From Isosphaeraceae bacterium (GTDB taxonomy: Bacteria; Planctomycetota; Planctomycetia; Isosphaerales; Isosphaeraceae), in contig JAJPJC010000052.1 of NCBI GenBank assembly GCA_021324445.1, forward strand, positions 1 to 38,540: 38,540 nt of DNA, written 5' to 3'. The position numbers and the translations under genes were made by a program. The number at the start of each line of letters is the position of its first letter. Position 1 is the stretch's first letter. This document shows, in pieces, positions 7,870-17,139 of this stretch. The notes under the pieces are model-generated. The model was not told the DNA's origin. It made no database searches and saw only the letters and a list, made by a program, of their open reading frames with translations.

Positions 7870-8907
7870 ATGACGGAACTCCGCTTCGCCGCGCTGGGGG
7901 CCGGCTTCTGGGCGCGCTACCAGCTCTCCGCCTGGGGCGAGCTGCCCGGAGTCCGCTGCGTCGCCCTCTGCGACCGTGACCGCGCCAAGGCCGAGGCTCT
8001 TGCGCGCGACCTCGGCATCCCGGCCGTCTATGACCAGCCCGAGGCTCTTTTCGCGAGCGAGCAACTGGACTTCGTCGACGTGATCACCGGCATCGAGTCC
8101 CACGGACCCCTGGTCCTCCTGGCGGCCGAACACAGAATACCGGTGATCTGTCAGAAGCCCATGGCACCGAGCTGGGCGGAAGCCGAGGGTCTGGTCGACG
8201 CCTGCCGGCGGGCGGGCATTCCTTTCCTGATCCATGAGAACTGGCGCTGGCAAACGCCGCTGAGGCGCGTGAAGGAGGTTCTCCAGGAAGGCCGGATCGG
8301 CACAGCGTTCCGGGCGCGGATCAACATGATCTCGGGGTTCCCGGTCTTCGTGAACCAGCCGTCCCTGAAGGAGCTGGAGCGGTTTGTCCTCGCCGACATG
8401 GGCAGCCATCTCCTCGACGTGGCGCGGTTCCTCTTCGGCGAGCCGCGGAGCCTGTATGCCCGGACGCACCGGGTCCACGCCGACATCCGTGGGGATGACG
8501 AGGCGACCGTGGTCTTGACGATGGGCGAGGACCGGACAACGGTCATCTGCGAGATGGCGTTCGCCGAGAATCCGCTCGAGCGCGACTGCTTCCCCCAGAC
8601 CTTGGCGTTCGTCGAGGCGGATCGGGGCTCGCTGGAGCTAGCCCCCGACTTCTGGGTGCGGGTGACCACCACCGAGGGAACGCACTCGCGCCGGCATCCG
8701 CCGCCGTCTTACCGATGGGCCAACCCCGACTATGCCGTGGTGCATTCGTCGATGGTCCCCTGCCTCGCCAGCCTGCTGGGGGCGTTGCGGTCTGGTGATC
8801 CGACCCGGGCCGAGACCCACGCCGAGGATAACTTGAAGACCTTGCGCCTGATCTTTGCCGGCTACGAGTCGGCGCGCGAGGATCGAGTGGTCCCCATCGA
8901 GAGCTGA
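7870..8907 (+). CDS. Gfo/Idh/MocA family NAD(P)-dependent oxidoreductase
   Basis: A protein of 345 residues starting at ATG 7870, with GAGGGG at 7857-7862. The N-terminal Rossmann domain has ALGAGFWARYQLSAW and a following CDRDRAKAEALA, which is the dinucleotide site. The family's E-K-P signature appears as CQKP with Lys97, the conserved catalytic or cofactor-binding lysine. HENWRWQTPLRRVKEVLQEG begins the C-terminal substrate domain, and DMGSHLLDVARFLFG carries the usual conserved His. Members oxidise sugar hydroxyls or related alcohols; the substrate here is unknown. The next gene begins 6 bp after its stop, so they are likely one transcript. Confidence 0.92.
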   Translation: MTELRFAALGAGFWARYQLSAWGELPGVRCVALCDRDRAKAEALARDLGIPAVYDQPEALFASEQLDFVDVITGIESHGPLVLLAAEHRIPVICQKPMAPSWAEAEGLVDACRRAGIPFLIHENWRWQTPLRRVKEVLQEGRIGTAFRARINMISGFPVFVNQPSLKELERFVLADMGSHLLDVARFLFGEPRSLYARTHRVHADIRGDDEATVVLTMGEDRTTVICEMAFAENPLERDCFPQTLAFVEADRGSLELAPDFWVRVTTTEGTHSRRHPPPSYRWANPDYAVVHSSMVPCLASLLGALRSGDPTRAETHAEDNLKTLRLIFAGYESAREDRVVPIES

Positions 8908-8913
8908 GACGCG

Positions 8914-9552
8914 ATGCTCGAACCGACCATGCTGGCCGTGGTGGTGGACGGGCGGTGGCGACCCGGGATCGGCGACCCGACCGTGATGGGCTGGGTCACG
9001 GTTGCGGCGTACTTCAGCGCGGCGATCGCTTGCTACCGGGCCGCCGCGCGCGAGCCCCGGCCCGACGGCACGCGGCGGACCCGGCCGGCTCCGTTCTGGC
9101 TGGTGCTTGCCGGCCTGATGGTCGCGCTGGGGGTCAACAAGCAGCTCGACCTTCAGAGCCTGGTCACCCAGGTCGGCCGCGACGTGATCGAGGGCCTGGA
9201 CCTGTATTCGCAGCGCCGCACGTTCCAGGCCGGATTCATCCTGGCCGTCGCGGGGGTGTGTGCCGCCGCGCTGGCGGCGTTCCTCTGGGCCGCGCGACAT
9301 CTATTGCACCGGCGATGGCCGGCGCTGCTGGGCATGCTGTTCATCCTCGGCTTCGTGGTGATCCGCGCGGCGTCGTTCCACCATGTGGACGCCTTCCTCG
9401 CGGCGCGGCTGGGTGGGATGAAATGGAACTGGATCCTCGAAATCGGCGGGATTGCCGCCGTCGGCCTGGCCGCGCTGCGAATTGCCTCGGGCGCTCCGCC
9501 ACGCCCCTCTCGCCCCCAAGGCGCGATGACTTATCACTACCGAGTCAAGTAG
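8914..9552 (+). CDS. Integral membrane protein of unknown function
   Basis: A protein of 212 residues beginning 6 bp after the oxidoreductase. I count about five hydrophobic segments (near residues 22-40, 62-78, 108-128, 135-152 and 170-188). The loop VNKQLDLQSLVTQVGRD is a striking polar stretch that recurs in small uncharacterised membrane proteins, but I cannot give a function. The stop codon lies inside the left arm of a perfect 23-bp inverted repeat. Confidence 0.8.
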   Translation: MLEPTMLAVVVDGRWRPGIGDPTVMGWVTVAAYFSAAIACYRAAAREPRPDGTRRTRPAPFWLVLAGLMVALGVNKQLDLQSLVTQVGRDVIEGLDLYSQRRTFQAGFILAVAGVCAAALAAFLWAARHLLHRRWPALLGMLFILGFVVIRAASFHHVDAFLAARLGGMKWNWILEIGGIAAVGLAALRIASGAPPRPSRPQGAMTYHYRVK

Positions 9553-9605
9553 GTCAGGCTTTCAGCCTGACAGCCTGGGAACGTCAGGCTGAAAGCCTGA
9601 CCTAC
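9549..9605. terminator. Perfect 23-bp inverted repeat between convergent genes
   Basis: Arms at 9549-9571 and 9583-9605 are exact reverse complements with an 11-base loop. Each arm is itself nearly palindromic (GTCAGGCT TTC AGCCTGAC). It sits between two convergent genes, so it can act as a bidirectional terminator. There is no T-run, so it may instead be a REP-like dispersed element. Confidence 0.8.
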
Positions 9606-9631
9606 GGGAGTTTCTGGGCCCGCCACGCTGA

Positions 9632-11956
9632 TCAATCCTTGAGCTCGATGTCGATCGTGTTGCGGCTCGCTCGAATCTCGCACATCAACGGTGTCGTCTT
9701 GGAGCCGGCATAGAGAGCCGGAAGCGTAGGGGCCTCACCGCCGGGCCGCGGTTCGATCGTCACCTTGTAGGTCCCCGGCAGCGCCCCATCGTCCGCATTG
9801 ACGGTCGTCAGGCGATATCGTCCCCCGCGGATCACGCCCGAGGCCCGATGGCCGCCCGGGTCGTTGGAATGGAAGATAATCAGTCCGTCCGCGATCGGCT
9901 GACCATCGAACCGGACCGTCCCCGAGACCGGGAACCGTTCGGGGAGCTCGCTGGCCTGCGGCTGACCTCCCTCTCCCAGGAGGTAGCGGCGGAGGAACTC
10001 GACCTCGACGGCCTGGAGGTAGTCCTGGTTGGCCTTCTTGGCGAAGCCGTGTCCTTCGTTGGTGCCGACGATGTACCAGACCGGCACGCCGTTCTTCTTG
10101 AGCGCGGCGACCATCTGCTCGGCCTCGGAGATCGGCACCCGCGGGTCGTTCTGTCCCTGGACGACCAGGATCGGCGTGCGGATCTTGGCGGCGCTGGCCA
10201 GCGGTGAGACCTGCTCGAGGTAGGCCCGCATCGATGGGTCGCGCTCGTCGCCATATTCGACGCGGCGGAGGTCGCGGCGGTAGCCCTGCGTGTTCTTCAG
10301 GAACGTGACAAAGTTCGAGATCCCCACGATGTCGATCCCGGCCTTGATCCGGTCGTTGTAAGTCGTCTGCACGGCCAGCGACATGAAGCCGCCGTACGAG
10401 CCGCCCGTCACTCCGACGCGCGCCTTGTCCAGATCGGGCTGCTGGGCGATCCAGTCGAGGAGGGCGCCGATATCCTTGACGGCATCGGCGCGGTGCATGC
10501 CGTTATCGAGCTTGAGGTAGGTCTTCCCGTATCCCGACGAGCCGCGCACGTTGGGGAAGATCACGGCGAGGCCCAGCTCGTCGATCAGGTAGTTGAGCCG
10601 GCCCAGGAACCCGGGGCGGAACTGGCCCTCGGGACCGCCGTGGATGTCGATCAGCACCGGCCGCGGGCCGGGGAACTTCCGGACGGACGGGCGGTAAACG
10701 AACGCCGGGATCTCGCGGCCGTCGAAGCTGAGGTACTCGGCACGTCTGGGCTCGGCGAAACTCTCGGGATCGAGACCGCCGGTCTCGCTCCAGGTCCAGC
10801 GATCGGCGCCCTGTCCCGCCAGGTTCTGAAGGTTCTTGGAGTGGGCGTCGGGAGACGACCGGGCCGTACTCAGCGTGAAACCGAGCTGATGTTTGCCTGG
10901 CTGGAATCTCAAGCCGGAGATAACGCCCTCCGGTAGGCCGGGGATTGGGACCGGGCCGGGGCCCACTGGCAAAGGGCCGGAGCGGCTGACAGGCCGGAGG
11001 AACGAGATCTGACTAACGCCGCCGACGTTGGCGTCCAGCGCGATCATCTGGCCATCACTACTGAGGTCGAATTCCTCGATATCCCAGGGACGATCTCCGG
11101 TGGGCATCGTGCCCACCCCGGAGGCCAGTTCGTAGCAGACCAGCCGGCGGAATTCGCTCCCAACGTCCGAGAGGAAGTAGATCGCCTTGCCGTCCTTCGA
11201 CCATTTTGCCTCACCGGTGAAGAACCGCTCGGCCTTGGGGTCGCCCGGCCGCGGCCAGATCGTCTCCGTCTTCCCCGTCGCGATGTCGATGATGTGGATG
11301 TACGACTCGTTGATCGAGATCTCCTCGACGGCGACGACCTTGGTTTCGTCGGGCGACCAGTCGGAGACGACCCAGTGGCCCGAGACCTCCTTGATCCTGC
11401 GGACGAAGTGCGGATCGAGCGGAGATGCGACATATAAGTCCATATCGCGGCCATTACGGGCGTTGCTGCTCCAGGCCAGGAGCTCGCCGGAGGGGGACCA
11501 CTTCGGATCGGTGTTGCGGCTCTTGCCGTCGGTGATCCGCCGGGCCTCGCCGCTCTTACGGTCCTGGAGGAAGAGCTGGTAATTCTCCGCGCCTCCTTCA
11601 TCGATCATGTAGAGAAACTGATCGTGCTTGGGCCGGGCCGCGACGCGAAGCACGCGCTCGGGGAGGAACGTCAGTTGGGTCCGCGCGCCGGACGGCGTCG
11701 CCACGAAGTGAACCTGGGGCACATCGGCGAACCGGGTGATGATGTACATGCCTGAGCCGTCCGACGCCCAGTCCTGGAAGCTCGCCGAGCGGATGTTCTG
11801 ATAGCGGTTCAGTGCCTGGCGCACCGAGGCCGGGATCGGCGGCACGCCCTGGGCCCGGATCGTCTCGGGGATTGGTATCGCCGGGCCGTCTCCCCGCGCT
11901 GGGATGCCAACGATCAGAATCAGAATCAGCCAGGACAAACACAGGCCGCGCTTCAT
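9632..11956 (-). CDS. S9-family prolyl oligopeptidase-like serine peptidase with C-terminal transthyretin-like domain
   Basis: A protein of 774 residues with a signal peptide (CLSWLILILIVGIPARG). Residues of about 40-390 are a beta-propeller with WSPSGELLAWSS and WSPDETKVV repeats. The alpha/beta hydrolase domain follows, with nucleophile Ser520 in GGSYGGF, Asp604 in QNDPRVP and His636 in NEGHGFA; these spacings suit the S9 family. After the peptidase comes about 100 residues starting VSGTVRFDGQPIADG and containing LPGTYKVTI. This is the small transthyretin/carboxypeptidase-regulatory-like domain that planctomycetes usually encode as separate short lipoproteins, so the fusion is unusual. A GGAG about 9 bases upstream supports the ATG at 11956. 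It follows the retropepsin-like gene by 93 bp on the same strand. Confidence 0.93.
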   Translation of the reverse strand: MKRGLCLSWLILILIVGIPARGDGPAIPIPETIRAQGVPPIPASVRQALNRYQNIRSASFQDWASDGSGMYIITRFADVPQVHFVATPSGARTQLTFLPERVLRVAARPKHDQFLYMIDEGGAENYQLFLQDRKSGEARRITDGKSRNTDPKWSPSGELLAWSSNARNGRDMDLYVASPLDPHFVRRIKEVSGHWVVSDWSPDETKVVAVEEISINESYIHIIDIATGKTETIWPRPGDPKAERFFTGEAKWSKDGKAIYFLSDVGSEFRRLVCYELASGVGTMPTGDRPWDIEEFDLSSDGQMIALDANVGGVSQISFLRPVSRSGPLPVGPGPVPIPGLPEGVISGLRFQPGKHQLGFTLSTARSSPDAHSKNLQNLAGQGADRWTWSETGGLDPESFAEPRRAEYLSFDGREIPAFVYRPSVRKFPGPRPVLIDIHGGPEGQFRPGFLGRLNYLIDELGLAVIFPNVRGSSGYGKTYLKLDNGMHRADAVKDIGALLDWIAQQPDLDKARVGVTGGSYGGFMSLAVQTTYNDRIKAGIDIVGISNFVTFLKNTQGYRRDLRRVEYGDERDPSMRAYLEQVSPLASAAKIRTPILVVQGQNDPRVPISEAEQMVAALKKNGVPVWYIVGTNEGHGFAKKANQDYLQAVEVEFLRRYLLGEGGQPQASELPERFPVSGTVRFDGQPIADGLIIFHSNDPGGHRASGVIRGGRYRLTTVNADDGALPGTYKVTIEPRPGGEAPTLPALYAGSKTTPLMCEIRASRNTIDIELKD

Positions 11957-12049
11957 GAGGGAGATCTCCGGGAGGTCACACGCAGAACGCTTGATGGTAC
12001 ATCACCTCGTTGGCTGCCGAGATGGTCGGTACCTCGTTCCAGATCGGCG

Positions 12050-12484
12050 TCACAGCAGATCCAGGATGAATTCCCCGCCATGCTCCGGGTTACCAATCAA
12101 CCGCTGATTCTTGGGATCGACGACGAAGTCAAGCGCCTCCAGCGGTAGATATCCGATGAAAACGGGACACTCGTCGGCAACCTCGGATACGTCGATCGAA
12201 GTCATACGTCCCTGGATCGTAAGCCGGACGGGCCCGTACACTCCGACGGTCGCCAACCCAGCGGCGGTCAGGGCGCGGTCGGTTCGAATCTGAGGGATCC
12301 CCAATCGCTCGATCAATCGCCTGGGCATCCCCAGGAGGGTCGCCCCCGGATCAACCCGCGCGTTGGTGACCTCAATCCGGCGCACTTGATCGTCGGGGAT
12401 CTGGCCCTTGCTCGCCGCATAGAGATCCATCACATTCTCGATCTTGGCGGGAACCAGCACTTTCCCCACAGGTGCTGTCTCCAT
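12050..12484 (-). CDS. Retropepsin-like (clan AA) aspartic protease family protein
   Basis: A protein of 144 residues. The segment VTNARVDPGATLLGMPRRLI (residues 39-58) corresponds to the flap and active-site strand of small retropepsin-like proteases, where the usual motif is V-D-T/S-G-A; here it is VDPGA with Asp45. LPLEALDFVVDPKNQRLIGN near the end is the conserved second half (L..LD..VDP....L..NP). One such chain would work as a dimer. The proline in place of Thr/Ser raises doubt about catalysis. GAGGA about 8 bases upstream supports the start. Only 16 bp separate it from the DUF1549/DUF1553 gene, so they are likely co-transcribed. Confidence 0.8.
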   Translation of the reverse strand: METAPVGKVLVPAKIENVMDLYAASKGQIPDDQVRRIEVTNARVDPGATLLGMPRRLIERLGIPQIRTDRALTAAGLATVGVYGPVRLTIQGRMTSIDVSEVADECPVFIGYLPLEALDFVVDPKNQRLIGNPEHGGEFILDLL

Positions 12485-12500
12485 TTCGCAATCCTCTTAC

Positions 12501-15389
12501 TCACGGAACATAAACGAACTCATTTGCATTATACAAAGCCCGGCAGAAGGCCGCCGCCCCGTGGCGCTCGATCAGGGTGACGGCAGCGGCTAGCTCGGTG
12601 TCTGAAGGCGCGCGGCTGAAGGCCAGGCGGAAGCCGCGCTCGGCCTGGCGGGTCGGGTCGGGCCCGGCCTCGGCGCGGAGGCGTCCAGCGAAGAACCCGG
12701 CCTGCTGCACGACGAAGCCGCTGTTGAGGAGGTTAAGGGCCTGGAGGGCCGTTGTCGAGACGTTCCGGCGGGGAGCTACCAGCGCCGCGTCGGGACAGTC
12801 GAAGGCGCCGAAGGTCGGGTCCTGCTGGCTCCGCGGCTTGAACTGGTAGACCATCCGCCGGAAGTCGTCGGGACCCAGCTCGGCGCGAGGTTTGTACACC
12901 GCGACGTAGTTGGTGTTCTTCTCCCAGATGTTGTATCCCGGCCCGCCCATCCGGGTCTCGAGCCGGCCGCTGGTCGCGAGGATCGCGTCGCGGATCGACT
13001 CGGCCTCGAGCCGTCGCGGCGCGACGCGCCAGAGCAGGCGGTTGTCCCGATCGAGGGCCTGGGCCCTCGGGTCAAGCCGGCTCGACTGGCGATACGTCGA
13101 CGAGCCGACGATCAGGCGATGGATCGGTTTGAGCCGCCAGCCCCCCGCGACGTAGGCGGCGGCCAGCCAGTCGAGCAGCTCGGGGTGCGATGGCGGCGCG
13201 CCGTTGAAGCCGAAGTCGCTGGGCGTCGCGACAATCCCCCGGCCGAAGTGGTACTGCCAGACCCGGTTGACCATCACCCGGGCCGGCAGCGGGTTGGCCG
13301 GGTCGGCGATCCAGCGCGCCAGGGCCGCGCGGCGCTCCGCCTCGGGGGACCCGGTATCCAGGACCAGCGCCGGGCTCAGGCAGGCGACCGCCGAGGGGCG
13401 GACCTCCGGACCCTTGCGGGTCGGGTCGCCGCGGACCAGCAGGTGCGTCGGACCCGGCTGGCGGAACGTGCCCGCGTAGACCTTAATCGTCGCACCCAGT
13501 TGGGCGAGCCGCTCGCGGAGCCTGGCCCCCCGCGCGACCAGCTCTGCGACCTCCCGTGCCGCCGCGGGCGAGAGCCCGGTCAGACTCACAGACTGAGACC
13601 TGGCCGCGGCATCAGCACGGTACGCCGCGCGATCGAGCGACGAGGCGACGACCTGCCAGCGACCGGGCTCGGCGGCCGCCTCGAGGTAGTAATGCGTCGC
13701 CAGGCGGTCGCGGTAGACCTCCTCGCGGTCGCGGCCCCAGACCACGCGGTCGATCATCACCGGGTCGGGCCATGAGAGCGTGACCACCCCCCGTCCCGGA
13801 ACCTGCGAGATCCAGCTCCGGCCGTTGCCGTACCGGCCATCGTTGAGATGGACGATCCGATGAATCGGGTTCCCCGGATACTCCGACGACGCCGAGGCCT
13901 TGCCGCCGGAGGCGGCCAGCGCGACGTTCCGAGGCGCGGCGTTCTCTCCGCCATGGTCGTGGTTCGGTTGGCTGGTCTGGGAATAGACCTCGATCTCGTC
14001 GATGCAGGGCTCGGTACCATCGGCGGTGGCCAGGATTGTGAGGCGGACCATCCGGGCGAGCACCGGTGTGAACCGCTCGACGTTGCGCCGCGGGTTGACC
14101 ATCCGCCGGGCCGGGGTATCCCGGCCGGGCTGGGCGCACGGCTCGAACGCATCGAGACGCTGCTCGACTCGCGCCAGCTCGGCCGCGACCGCCGCCGCCT
14201 CGGTTCTCCGCCGCGCGGCGTCCGGAGCGGGGAGCTCGCGCTCGGCGTGCGTCACCCCGGCGAAGATGGCCTGGAGGCCGTAGTAGTCGGTTTGCCGGAT
14301 CGGGTCGAACTTGTGGTCGTGGCACCGCGCGCACTGGACGGTCAGGCCCAGGAACGTCGTGCCGGTCGCCGTGATCATGTCGTCGAGGTCGTCGGCGCGC
14401 TGCTGGAGCATCCCCTCGACCGTCTGGTTGCCGACGACGTCGTGCGTCCCGCCGACCAGGAACCCGGTCGCCGCCGCCGTCAACCAGTCGGCTGGGTCCG
14501 GGCCCGAAGTGACCGTGTCCCCGGCCAGTTGCTCGAAGACGAATTGCGGGAAAGGCGTGTCGCGGTTGAAGGCGCGGATGACATAATCGCGATACGGCCA
14601 GGCCGAGAATCGGGGCAGGTTGGTCTCATAACCCTGGCTCTCGCCGAACCGGACCACGTCGAGCCAGTGGCGGCCCCAGCGCTCGCCGTAATGGGGTGAG
14701 GCGAGCAGGCGGTCGACCAGGGCATCGTAGGCCATGGGGTCGGGGTCGTTTTCGAACGCCGCGACCTGTTCCGGCGTGGGCGGCAGGCCGGTCAGGTCGA
14801 ACGTGAGGCGGCGGATCATCGCGGCGCGGTCGGCCGGCGGGGCCGGCTCCAGGCCCGCGGCCTGGAGTTCCCGCAGGATGAACGCGTCGACCGGAGTGCG
14901 GATCCACGCCGCCGCGGGGCCGTGGACTTCTGGTGGGGCGACGCGGCGGATCGGCCGGAGCGACCACCAGTCCGCGCCGGCGCGGCGCGGGGCCAGCGGC
15001 TCGGACGGGTACGGTGCGCCTGCCTCGACCCACGCCCGGACCGCCGCGACCTGGTCCTTGGACAGCGGACCCTTGGGCGGCATCTCGCCCCCAGCCACTT
15101 TCTCGATGAGCAGACTCTCTCCCGGCTGGCCCGGCACGATCACCGCCCCGCTGTCGCCCCCCGACAGCGCCGAGGCCCGCCGGGTCAGGTCGAGTCCTCC
15201 CTTCTTCTTCTCCGGCCCGTGACAACTCACACACTGATTAGCCAGGATCGACCCAGCCTCCTGCGCCAACCTCGCCAGGTCGAGCGGGCGCGGTTGCCGC
15301 CGCGCCGCCTGGCCCGATGGGGAATCCGACTGCGCCGCCGCGCCCGGCGTCAGGATGCAGAGGACGACAACAACCAGAGGCGCTCTCAT
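12501..15389 (-). CDS. PSCyt1/DUF1549/DUF1553 planctomycete cytochrome protein with an inserted discoidin-like domain
   Basis: A protein of 962 residues. I chose ATG 15389 because a signal peptide ([20 protein letters not shown]) begins there; the open frame upstream has no such feature. The PSCyt1 cytochrome domain has heme motif CVSCH (Cys53, Cys56, His57), with MPPKGPLS providing the distal methionine. DUF1549 follows ([38 protein letters not shown]), with a second CxxCH at Cys353-His357. In the middle lies a galactose-binding/discoidin-like region ([29 protein letters not shown]). DUF1553 closes the protein ([27 protein letters not shown]). Such proteins are normally next to a DUF1501 gene, and none is present here. 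The role, probably periplasmic electron transfer or carbohydrate turnover, is unproven. Confidence 0.93.
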   Translation of the reverse strand: MRAPLVVVVLCILTPGAAAQSDSPSGQAARRQPRPLDLARLAQEAGSILANQCVSCHGPEKKKGGLDLTRRASALSGGDSGAVIVPGQPGESLLIEKVAGGEMPPKGPLSKDQVAAVRAWVEAGAPYPSEPLAPRRAGADWWSLRPIRRVAPPEVHGPAAAWIRTPVDAFILRELQAAGLEPAPPADRAAMIRRLTFDLTGLPPTPEQVAAFENDPDPMAYDALVDRLLASPHYGERWGRHWLDVVRFGESQGYETNLPRFSAWPYRDYVIRAFNRDTPFPQFVFEQLAGDTVTSGPDPADWLTAAATGFLVGGTHDVVGNQTVEGMLQQRADDLDDMITATGTTFLGLTVQCARCHDHKFDPIRQTDYYGLQAIFAGVTHAERELPAPDAARRRTEAAAVAAELARVEQRLDAFEPCAQPGRDTPARRMVNPRRNVERFTPVLARMVRLTILATADGTEPCIDEIEVYSQTSQPNHDHGGENAAPRNVALAASGGKASASSEYPGNPIHRIVHLNDGRYGNGRSWISQVPGRGVVTLSWPDPVMIDRVVWGRDREEVYRDRLATHYYLEAAAEPGRWQVVASSLDRAAYRADAAARSQSVSLTGLSPAAAREVAELVARGARLRERLAQLGATIKVYAGTFRQPGPTHLLVRGDPTRKGPEVRPSAVACLSPALVLDTGSPEAERRAALARWIADPANPLPARVMVNRVWQYHFGRGIVATPSDFGFNGAPPSHPELLDWLAAAYVAGGWRLKPIHRLIVGSSTYRQSSRLDPRAQALDRDNRLLWRVAPRRLEAESIRDAILATSGRLETRMGGPGYNIWEKNTNYVAVYKPRAELGPDDFRRMVYQFKPRSQQDPTFGAFDCPDAALVAPRRNVSTTALQALNLLNSGFVVQQAGFFAGRLRAEAGPDPTRQAERGFRLAFSRAPSDTELAAAVTLIERHGAAAFCRALYNANEFVYVP

Positions 15390-16020
15390 CGCCGAGGTCT
15401 CCCGGTACGGCTCAGCTCGATGCCCGCCGAACCTTCGCGTTCCGATCCGCGTGTGCGTCCACCTTCTCCGGTCCGTGGTAAACGTTCTGCCCCGAAAATG
15501 CAAGCAACGGCCTCTCCCGACCGCGAGGGCCCAGGTCCTCTTGCAGGACACCTGCGCCGCTTCCACGCCGGGTCAGGAAAGCGGCCACCTGGATTGAGCG
15601 GGTGACCTTCCCCAGATCGCGTTGCGGATCCGTTCCCCGCGCCGATGCCAGCTCGCGTAAGTCGTCGCGGTGATTTGGAATACTGAGCCGGTGGAGGAAA
15701 TCGGCTGAAATCCTGCAAGCTGGGGGCTTCTGGCCCGCCACGTGCATGACACTCCAGATCAAGACCATCCCTTGAGTGGAAGAACAACGAGGCTGAGATC
15801 CCCTGGACTGAGCCAATGGCCGTGACGTTCCGCTCCAGCACGCCCCGCCAGCTCTTCCCCGAGCACTCGCCGAATCCGGACCGCCGAGTTCGTGTAACCA
15901 AGCATGGATCTTGCTCGGTTCGAGAGACCTCGTTCCGACAGGGTTCCTCCTTCCTTCCCGATGGGCGGTCCACTCGGCACGGCGAACCCTGAGAGCGGCG
16001 TCACACCGACCGAGGAAAAC
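15390..16020. other. Divergent intergenic region, 631 bp
   Basis: It separates the minus-strand DUF1549/DUF1553 gene from the plus-strand enolase-family gene and must hold both promoters, but I cannot point to convincing -10/-35 pairs. Open frames cross it on both strands without family motifs. A stretch around 15760-15910 read on the minus strand has mildly protein-like composition and could be an old gene remnant. Confidence 0.5.
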
Positions 16021-17115
16021 ATGGGTCACGCGGCGAGCATCGATCGCATCGACGTTTCCGCCTACAAGGTGCCGACCGACGCCCCGGAATCGGACGGCAC
16101 CTATGCCTGGGACCACACCACGCTCGTGGTCGTCGAGGCGGCCGGGGGTGGCAAGGCGGGCCTCGGTTACTCCTACGCGGACACCTCGGCCGCAACCTTG
16201 ATCCGCGACCTGCTCGCCCACGTCGTCCGGGGCCGGGACGCGATGGCGGTGCCCGGGGCCTGGTCGGCGATGGTCGCAGCCATCCGCAACCTCGGCCGGC
16301 CGGGGATCGCCTCGATGGCGATCTCGGCCGTCGACGCGGCCCTCTGGGACCTGAAAGCCCGCCTGCTGGGTCTGCCCCTGGTGACCCTCCTCGGCCCGGT
16401 CCGAGACGCCGCGCCGGTCTACGGCAGCGGCGGGTTCACGTCCTATTCGATCGAGCGACTCCGCGACCAGCTCGGCGGCTGGGTCGCCGCCGGCATCCCG
16501 CGGGTCAAGATGAAGATCGGCCGTCATCCCCCCGACGACCTCGGCCGGGTCCGAGCTGCCCGCGATGCGATCGGGCCCGAGGCCGAGCTCTTCGTCGACG
16601 CCAATGGGGCGTACCCGCGCAAGCAGGCCCTGGCCCAGGCCGAGCGGTTCGCCGAGCTGGGGGTGAGCTGGTTCGAGGAGCCGGTCTCCTCCGACGACCT
16701 GGACGGGCTCCGGCTCCTGCGCGACCGCGGCCCGGCCGGCATGGACATCGCCGCGGGGGAGTACGGCTACGACCTACCGTATTTTCGCCGGATGCTCGAG
16801 GCCGGCGCCGTGGACGTCCTCCAGGCCGACGCCACCCGCTGTGCGGGGATCACCGGCTTCTTGCAGGTCGGCGTGCTGTGCGAGGCCCGTTCGATGCCGC
16901 TCTCGGCCCACTGCGCGCCGTCGCTGCACGTCCACCCGGCCTGCGCCCTGCCGAGCTTCCGCCACCTGGAGTATTTCCACGACCACGATCGAATCGAGCA
17001 CATGCTCTTCGACGGCGCCTTGAGGCCCGTGGCCGGCGCCCTGCGGCCGGACCTATCCCGGCCCGGCCTGGGCCTCGAGCTCAAGCGCCAGGACGCCGCG
17101 CGTTACGCCGTTTGA
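16021..17115 (+). CDS. Mandelate racemase/enolase superfamily protein (MR subgroup)
   Basis: A protein of 364 residues. ATG 16021 is preceded by GAGG; the longer frame from 15904 has non-conserved residues. All landmarks of the mandelate racemase subgroup are present: KMK at Lys163/Lys165, metal ligands Asp193 (VDANG), Glu219 (WFEEPV) and Glu247 (AAGEYGYD), and the catalytic dyad Asp270 (QADATRCAG) and His297 (SAHCAPSLH). These spacings match mandelate racemase closely. Members racemise or dehydrate carboxylate sugars and hydroxyacids with Mg2+. The substrate is unknown; the fused hydroxyacid dehydrogenase gene 24 bp downstream suggests a sugar-acid or hydroxyacid pathway. Confidence 0.93.
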   Translation: MGHAASIDRIDVSAYKVPTDAPESDGTYAWDHTTLVVVEAAGGGKAGLGYSYADTSAATLIRDLLAHVVRGRDAMAVPGAWSAMVAAIRNLGRPGIASMAISAVDAALWDLKARLLGLPLVTLLGPVRDAAPVYGSGGFTSYSIERLRDQLGGWVAAGIPRVKMKIGRHPPDDLGRVRAARDAIGPEAELFVDANGAYPRKQALAQAERFAELGVSWFEEPVSSDDLDGLRLLRDRGPAGMDIAAGEYGYDLPYFRRMLEAGAVDVLQADATRCAGITGFLQVGVLCEARSMPLSAHCAPSLHVHPACALPSFRHLEYFHDHDRIEHMLFDGALRPVAGALRPDLSRPGLGLELKRQDAARYAV

Positions 17116-17139
17116 AGGGCCCGGACCCAGGAGAGGACC

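Noticed and set aside
15759..16022. A possible gene remnant on the minus strand in the divergent region
   Set aside because: Composition is mildly protein-like but there is no match to a family I know, and it overlaps the start region of the enolase-type gene.
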